DNA from: Phascolarctobacterium succinatutens CAG:287
Lineage (GTDB): Bacteria > Bacillota > Negativicutes > Acidaminococcales > Acidaminococcaceae
DNA: 35,616 nucleotides
Assembly: GCF_000434895.1 (NCBI RefSeq)
Contig: NZ_FR892764.1
Coordinates: 7,410-43,025 of the forward strand
Direction of reading: 5' to 3'
Shown in pieces: positions 32,022-35,616 of this stretch. Numbering within the stretch: the stretch's first letter is position 1; the number at the start of each line of letters is the position of its first letter. A program made the position numbers and the translations under genes. The notes beneath the pieces are model-generated. The model was not told the origin of the DNA. It saw nothing but the letters and a program-made list of their open reading frames with translations, and ran no database searches.

Positions 32022-33933
32022 GTGCGCCCAGCATGGGCGATAACTAGGTGGTGAAAGTCCACTACGCGCTCGGTAGCAGGAAGCGTTAGCCGAAGGCAAG
32101 GGTGTCCATCGTGAGGTGGAATCTGAAGGAAGCCGGATGCTGTTGCGGAAAATCGACAGCGGGCAAAGTTCTGAGCCGACGAACAGAAACCTTATAAAAG
32201 GCTGAATTAGAGTGGATAAATCTGCCACACAAGACAAAGTCCAATGCTACCCGAACTCTATACAGTAAATAAGGCGGCTACATGGAATGAAAGTTATCGT
32301 TCTTACCTGGGGAGGTCTCACAGACGTAAAATAGGAAATCCGAAATACGGAGTAAAGCTTGCTGTGAGAAGTCAGCAGAGGTCATAGTACCGTTTTTTTT
32401 TTACGGGAAGGACTGAACAAATACCGGTCTTGAGTAACTGGAGAAAGGAGTCCAACACAATGAAAGCAGAATACCGAAAGGACTGCCTGCAAAGAGATAG
32501 CGTGGAACGCAAAGGGTATGCAGGAGTGCCGAGTGTTGGAACTCGGGACAACAGAGAAAGAGACAATGCAACGCAGGATTTACTGCGAGAAATTCTTCGG
32601 GGCAGAAATCTACTCGAAGCAATAAAAAGAGTCAAAGGCAACAAGGGAGCCGCAGGAATTGATGGAATGACTATCGATGAACTGGAACCTTGGTGCACTA
32701 AACATGGTCGAGAACTTGTATCTGACATATGGTTTGGAAGATACAAACCGAACCCAGTAAGACGCAAGGAAATCCCCAAAGTAGACGGCGGAGTGCGAAA
32801 ACTTGGTATACCAACTGTCATAGACAGAATGGTACAGCAGGCAATAGCACAGGTACTGCAACCGATGTATGAAGCAACTTTCTACAAAGGAAGCTACGGC
32901 TACCGAGTAGGAAGAAGCGCACAACAGGCAATGGAAAGCGTGAAAGAATATGCGGAAAAGGGCTACCGATACGTAGTAGAAGTAGATTTATCCAAGTATT
33001 TCGATACGCTGAACCATGACTTACTGCTTAATATACTTCGCAGGAGAATAAAAGATAAGAGGCTGATAGAGCTAATCAAGAAATTCCTTAAAAGCGGAGT
33101 CATGGACAACGGAGTAATAGTAAAGACAGAAGAAGGTTCGCCGCAAGGCGGACCATTGTCGCCACTATTGGCCAATATTTACCTTAATGAGTTTGACCAA
33201 GAAATGTCAAGACGAGGAGTAAATATTGTAAGGTATGCAGATGACATTATTGTCGAAGCAAAAAGCAAAAGAGCAGCGAAAAGACTGCTGGAATCCAGCA
33301 GAAAATATCTTGAAGATAAGCTCAAGCTAAAGTTGAACATGGAAAAGAGCAAAGTAGTAAGCGTATACTCACCAAAGTTCAAGTTCTTAGGATTTACGCT
33401 AGGCAAGAACAAAACAGAAGTAATGATAAGAGTACACAAACAATCCTTGATGAAAGCCAAAGCAAAATTAAAAGAGCTGACAGCTAGAAATCAAGGAAGA
33501 AATATACGTGTAGTGATGAACAAGGTAAAAGTATATGTAAGCGGTTGGCTGAACTATTACTGCATAGCAAGTATAAGACGCAAAATGCAGGAATGGGATG
33601 AATGGTTGCGAAGAAGATACCGTCAATATATATGGAAACAATGGAAGAAACCTAAAGCAAGGGTTACCAACCTAAAGAAGTTAGGGATACCAGAGGAGTA
33701 TGCATATATGTGGGGAAATGCACGACTAGGTTATTGGTGAGTAGCAGGAAGTGTAATACTTAATAGGTCAATAACAAAAGAAAAGCTCGTAAAAGCAGGC
33801 TATTATGAACTAGCGGGCAATTACGAGCTTAAAAGACTTAAGCATTATGGTATTTGAACCGCCGTGTACCGAACGGTACGCACGGTGGTGTGAGAGGTCG
33901 GTAGGTAAATTAATTACCTACCTCCTACTCGAT
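32022..33933 (+). mobile_element. Group II intron with reverse transcriptase ORF
   Basis: The 5' end GTGCGCCCAGCATGGGCG (32022-32039) is a group II intron start, followed by about 440 bases of domain I-IV RNA, including the GGTGGTGAAAGTCCACTA element typical of this group. The ORF lies in domain IV. Domain V is at about 33858-33897 (AACCGCCGTGTACCGAACGG, then GTACGCACGGTGGT). Domain VI is the GGTAGGTAAATTAATTACC hairpin near 33899-33920. The 3' end is probably within CTACTCGAT, near 33933. Insertion directly behind a terminator hairpin, with a T6 run as 3' exon, matches the target preference of class C introns, though the class was not assigned from structure. Confidence 0.92.
32460..33740 (+). 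CDS. ltrA: Group II intron reverse transcriptase/maturase, C-terminus cut by an in-frame TGA
   Basis: A 426-residue intron-encoded protein that binds the intron RNA, aids splicing and primes retromobility. RT blocks run from LLEAIKRVKGNKGAAGIDGMT through GGVRKLGIPTVIDRMVQQAI and GSPQGGPLSPLLANIYL to the catalytic YADD at 259-262 (RYADDIIVEA). The maturase X domain follows (VSGWLNYYCIASIRRKMQEW). No HNH endonuclease domain is present. The ATG at 32460 has AAAGGAG 9 bases upstream; the frame opens earlier at a TTG. The TGA at 33738-33740 falls right after ARLGYW, where relatives usually continue (R/H)xAxSP; the same frame runs on for 38 sense codons (VAGSVILNRSITKEKLVKAG) to a stop at 33855. 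The last residues are thus lost, so activity is doubtful. Confidence 0.92.
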   Translation: MKAEYRKDCLQRDSVERKGYAGVPSVGTRDNRERDNATQDLLREILRGRNLLEAIKRVKGNKGAAGIDGMTIDELEPWCTKHGRELVSDIWFGRYKPNPVRRKEIPKVDGGVRKLGIPTVIDRMVQQAIAQVLQPMYEATFYKGSYGYRVGRSAQQAMESVKEYAEKGYRYVVEVDLSKYFDTLNHDLLLNILRRRIKDKRLIELIKKFLKSGVMDNGVIVKTEEGSPQGGPLSPLLANIYLNEFDQEMSRRGVNIVRYADDIIVEAKSKRAAKRLLESSRKYLEDKLKLKLNMEKSKVVSVYSPKFKFLGFTLGKNKTEVMIRVHKQSLMKAKAKLKELTARNQGRNIRVVMNKVKVYVSGWLNYYCIASIRRKMQEWDEWLRRRYRQYIWKQWKKPKARVTNLKKLGIPEEYAYMWGNARLGYW

Positions 33934-33964
33934 TTTTTGAAAGAAAAACAGTTAATATTTTTTT

Positions 33965-34117
33965 ATGTTAACAGAAAGAATGAAACCTAGTATAATTGTC
34001 CTTAACATTTCTGCAGAGATGCACAAGCAGGCGGCGATTTGCGCTTTACAGAACAACATTTCATTGAATAAAATTGTGGAGCAGGCTTTGCAGCGATTTT
34101 TGATGCTGGAAAATTAA
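33965..34117 (+). CDS. Small ribbon-helix-helix-like protein resembling the HicB C-terminus
   Basis: A 50-residue reading (45 if started at ATG 33980) with the pattern IIVLNISAEMHKQAAICALQ followed by NNISLNKIVEQALQRFL, which matches the short strand, helix, SLNxxVxxAL helix layout of ribbon-helix-helix domains found at the C-terminus of HicB antitoxins. The N-terminal HicB domain and a HicA toxin are absent, so it is either a fragment or a stand-alone DNA-binding peptide. Both candidate starts have weak ribosome binding sites. It lies immediately behind the group II intron. A 16-base stretch (34027-34042) is identical to 24531-24546. Confidence 0.5.
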   Translation: MLTERMKPSIIVLNISAEMHKQAAICALQNNISLNKIVEQALQRFLMLEN

Positions 34118-34231
34118 ATACATGAAAAAATTATAGCTGTGATATAGCTGGCGAGCTATATTACGTCAGACTAAGAATATAGTTGTAGGTTAGTTGACGT
34201 GTAATCACAATATAATAATGCTTTAATCATT

Positions 34232-34267
34232 AAGGACTTCATTGTAAGAGAATGGAGTCCTTTTTTG
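34232..34267 (+). terminator. Terminator-like hairpin after the small RHH gene
   Basis: AAGGACTTCATT pairs imperfectly with GAATGGAGTCCTT, followed by TTTTTT (34261-34266). It lies 115 bases after the RHH stop codon; 34118-34231 shows no gene. Confidence 0.75.
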
Positions 34268-34273
34268 ATTTAT

Positions 34274-34324
34274 CAGGTGGCGTAGGCACCTGCAAGCCAA
34301 AAGTACTCGATGTACTTTTGCTTG
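34274..34324. other. Two adjacent hairpins abutting a promoter
   Basis: CAGGTG (34274-34279) pairs with CACCTG (34287-34292); directly next, CAAGCCAAAAGTAC (34293-34306) pairs with GTACTTTTGCTTG (34312-34324) over 13 base pairs with one bulge. The second hairpin's last three bases are the first three of the -35 box at 34322. This compact pair could be a small repetitive palindromic element or a binding site. Confidence 0.6.
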
Positions 34325-34350
34325 ACGGGGGGGGGACAACATGCTATAAT
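34322..34350 (+). promoter_or_regulatory. Promoter with a G9 tract in its spacer, candidate phase-variable promoter
   Basis: TTGACG (34322-34327) and TATAAT (34345-34350), the latter with an extended TGC, are separated by exactly 17 bases. The G9 run (34327-34335) supplies the last base of the -35 and 8 bases of the spacer. Slippage by one G would change spacing to 16 or 18. The transcript would lead through 34351-34484, which has an internal GCTAAT/ATTAGC hairpin and no convincing gene, into the cobalamin riboswitch. Confidence 0.6.
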
Positions 34351-34484
34351 TCTAGCAGTGACTAATTATGTAATTAAAGTTATTGTAAAATGAGAAAAAA
34401 GCTAATATACATAATTAGCAATTTAGAGAGCTTTGCATGTAAGTATTTTCCTCTTTGAGGAACTGCAAACACTGCATGATATAT

Positions 34485-34493
34485 TGCTATAAA
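34485..34493 (+). promoter_or_regulatory. Extended -10 promoter just before the second cobalamin riboswitch
   Basis: TGCTATAAA with the TG at 34485-34486, about 38 bases before the first riboswitch helix. No strong -35 is seen. This could be a constant promoter downstream of the G-tract promoter. Confidence 0.45.
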
Positions 34494-34530
34494 ATTTAAG
34501 AACCTAACGAGAGAAAAAGAGAATAAAAGC

Positions 34531-34680
34531 GTATCAGGTGTATTTATACTTAATAGGTAAACAGGTGCAAAACCTGTGCTGTCCCGCAGCTGTAATGTGG
34601 AGCTGGCCTTATATAGTCACTGGGAAACCGGGAAGACAAGGCTGGCAGTGAAGCAGAGCCAGAAGAACTGCCTGATATAG
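34531..34680 (+). ncRNA. Cobalamin riboswitch upstream of the exported protein and TonB receptor
   Basis: GTATCAGG (34531-34538) closes with CCTGATAT (34671-34678) as helix P1. Inside are GGTAAACAGGTGCAAAACCTG, GTGCTGTCCCGCAGCTGT (CCCGCAGCTGT at 34583-34593), the CACTGGGAAACCGGGAAGAC block and GCAGAGCCAGAAGAACTGCC, all in the order of the B12 riboswitch consensus. This copy is closer to consensus than the one at 24765. Confidence 0.95.
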
Positions 34681-34731
34681 GGCCTTTCAACAACCTGCGA
34701 TGTACAGGATTGCGCTTTCCCAGGGATAAGT

Positions 34732-34765
34732 GCGTCTTGCTGTCACAGTACGGCAAGGCGCTTTT
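34732..34765 (+). terminator. First terminator after the second cobalamin riboswitch
   Basis: GCGTCTTGCTG (34732-34742) pairs with CGGCAAGGCGC (34751-34761) with two wobbles, followed by TTTT. It is the likely expression platform. Confidence 0.75.
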
Positions 34766-34816
34766 ATTTTGACTGCAATATTTGCATGAAGTATATTTAT
34801 TATTCTTGCATATTAA

Positions 34817-34858
34817 CATCTGACAAGCGGAACAAGGATAGCTTGGTCAGATGCTTTT
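34817..34858 (+). terminator. Second terminator-like hairpin before the exported protein gene
   Basis: CATCTGACAAGC (34817-34828) pairs with GCTTGGTCAGATG (34841-34853) with one bulge, followed by CTTTT. As in the autotransporter leader, two tandem hairpins separate riboswitch and gene. Confidence 0.75.
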
Positions 34859-34913
34859 ATGAAAATAAATTTTTTCCCAGTATGCTCAAATATTACGAGA
34901 GAAAGGAGGAGCT

Positions 34914-35318
34914 ATGAAAAGGATATTTATGCTACTGACCTTAATTTTGGCGCTGATGTGCCCAGCACTTGCCGGTGCTTCTGAGGTATCAAGTGACAAA
35001 ATGATTTTGGATTGGACAACATCCAAGGTATGGGTTAACGGCGGCGAGCTGTGTGTAACAGGTACCTTTGTCAACAAGCGCAGTGATTTGACCATTACTA
35101 AGCTGAATGACTTTATTATGCGTGTTACCTACACAGACAAAAATGGCGAGCAGAAACAATTTACCGGCAGACCGGTAAAATTTCCACTGTGCAAAATTCC
35201 TGCCAGAGGTTCACGCGACCTGAATCTTAACTTTGGCAAAGTTGCTGACGAAACCGTTAGCAACTGGGTAACGGCGCAGACATATACGTTTACGTATATT
35301 AACGGTGCGCGGTTCTGA
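34914..35318 (+). CDS. Small exported protein of unknown function, cobalamin-regulated
   Basis: A 134-residue protein with a clear signal peptide (MKRIFMLLTLILALMCPALA, then GASE). The mature part reads as an all-beta domain of about 110 residues: KMILDWTTSKVWVNGGELCVTG, then VNKRSDLTITKLNDFIMRVTYTD, FPLCKIPARGSRDLNLNF and a final strand pair ending INGARF. This pattern is like an immunoglobulin-type fold, but no family is recognised. Two cysteines could form a disulphide. AAAGGAGGAGC lies just before the ATG. It sits between a cobalamin riboswitch and a TonB-dependent receptor gene, so a periplasmic or surface role in corrinoid uptake is a reasonable guess only. Confidence 0.8.
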   Translation: MKRIFMLLTLILALMCPALAGASEVSSDKMILDWTTSKVWVNGGELCVTGTFVNKRSDLTITKLNDFIMRVTYTDKNGEQKQFTGRPVKFPLCKIPARGSRDLNLNFGKVADETVSNWVTAQTYTFTYINGARF

Positions 35319-35410
35319 TAATGTTTTTGATGAGTAGAGCATTTTTTTGTGCTCTCAAAATGAATACTTGAATGTCTGTCGACATTCACAACAAGCTAAG
35401 AAAGAAGTGT

Positions 35411-35616
35411 ATGAGTAACATGAAAAAAAGATATACAGCAGCAGCTGCTATGATGATGGTGCTGGGCATGTGTGCAAGCGCAAGCGCGGCATATGACGAA
35501 AACCTGAACGATTATACCCTGGATACAATGGTAGTAGAGGCTGACGCAGTAAAAAACAAGTTCGGCGATACTATTACTGAGCAGTCCTACTATCGTACCG
35601 GCGGGGGGGGGGAAGG
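35411..35616 (+). CDS. TonB-dependent outer-membrane receptor, N-terminal fragment (runs off window)
   Basis: The first 68 codons are visible. Residues 1-26 form a signal peptide (MKKRYTAAAAMMMVLGMCAS, ASA cleavage; ATG at 35420 is an alternative start). The mature start YDENLNDYTLDTMVVEADAV contains a TonB-box-like DTMVVEA, and FGDTITEQSYYRTGG looks like the beginning of a plug domain. Position behind a cobalamin riboswitch suggests a corrinoid receptor of the BtuB kind. The frame stays open through a G10 run (35603-35612), where relatives would usually be expected to read TGGD rather than TGGGGE, so the last bases may be wrong. About 92 bases with a GAGCA/TGCTC hairpin separate it from the upstream gene. 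Confidence 0.75.
   Translation, partial: MSNMKKRYTAAAAMMMVLGMCASASAAYDENLNDYTLDTMVVEADAVKNKFGDTITEQSYYRTGGGGE

Noticed and set aside
31998..32237. A 79-codon minus-strand ORF
   Set aside because: Lies on the complement of the 5' structural domains of the group II intron.
33965..34117. A HicAB toxin-antitoxin pair
   Set aside because: Only a HicB-like C-terminal segment is present; no HicA-like gene was found on either strand nearby.
34389..34457. A 22-codon upstream ORF before the second riboswitch
   Set aside because: No ribosome binding site and no recognisable leader-peptide composition; probably chance.
34550..34819. An 89-codon minus-strand ORF
   Set aside because: It is the complement of the cobalamin riboswitch and its terminators, a common false ORF.

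Overview
The window looks like chromosome from a diderm Firmicute of the Negativicutes, most like Phascolarctobacterium or Acidaminococcus (inferred, not proven). Outer-membrane machinery (a large autotransporter, an RND efflux pump, the start of a TonB-dependent receptor) sits beside Firmicute-type RNA control (a T-box, a yybP-ykoY manganese riboswitch, strong AAGGAGG ribosome binding sites). Genes for a sodium-pumping biotin-dependent decarboxylase fit the amino-acid or succinate decarboxylating metabolism of that group.

Layout. 1-1491: end of a polar amino-acid ABC importer (permease, ATPase) and its terminator. 1694-3860: an exported DUF4127 protein and a GNAT acetyltransferase, converging on a minus-strand SsuABC/TauABC-like importer (4005-6745). 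6995-8257: an exported protein of unknown function. 8339-12897: an RND efflux operon with a structured leader; its adaptor gene is frameshifted by a 32-bp tandem duplication. 13277-15735: two tandem copies of a tiny membrane protein plus decarboxylase beta subunit, the second beta copy cut off after 75 residues and followed directly by an SbmA/BacA-like ABC exporter and a flavodiiron protein. 18760-22100: a YbjN-like protein, then a manganese riboswitch and the P-type ATPase it should control. 22103-22179: a phased cluster of DnaA boxes. 22246-24293: T-box-regulated leuA. 24294-25137: repeats, an HTH-protein remnant, a promoter, a cobalamin riboswitch and two terminator hairpins. 25138-31932: a 2264-residue autotransporter with about four 470-residue repeats. 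32022-33933: a group II intron inserted after the autotransporter terminator; its reverse transcriptase has an in-frame TGA near the C-terminus. 33965-35616: a small ribbon-helix-helix-like protein, a promoter whose spacer holds a G9 tract, a second cobalamin riboswitch, a small exported protein and the start of a TonB-dependent receptor.

How it may fit together. Two separate surface loci (the autotransporter, and the small exported protein with the TonB receptor) lie behind cobalamin riboswitches, so B12 status probably reshapes the cell surface. B12 is also the cofactor of methylmalonyl-CoA mutase in the succinate-propionate pathway, which in this group often feeds a sodium-pumping decarboxylase like the one here. 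The G9 tract in a well-spaced promoter upstream of the second riboswitch suggests phase variation on top of B12 control, but a sequencing artefact must be excluded because the window also ends in a G10 run. Several lesions (adaptor frameshift, truncated beta subunit, intron ORF stop) are either real decay or assembly errors.
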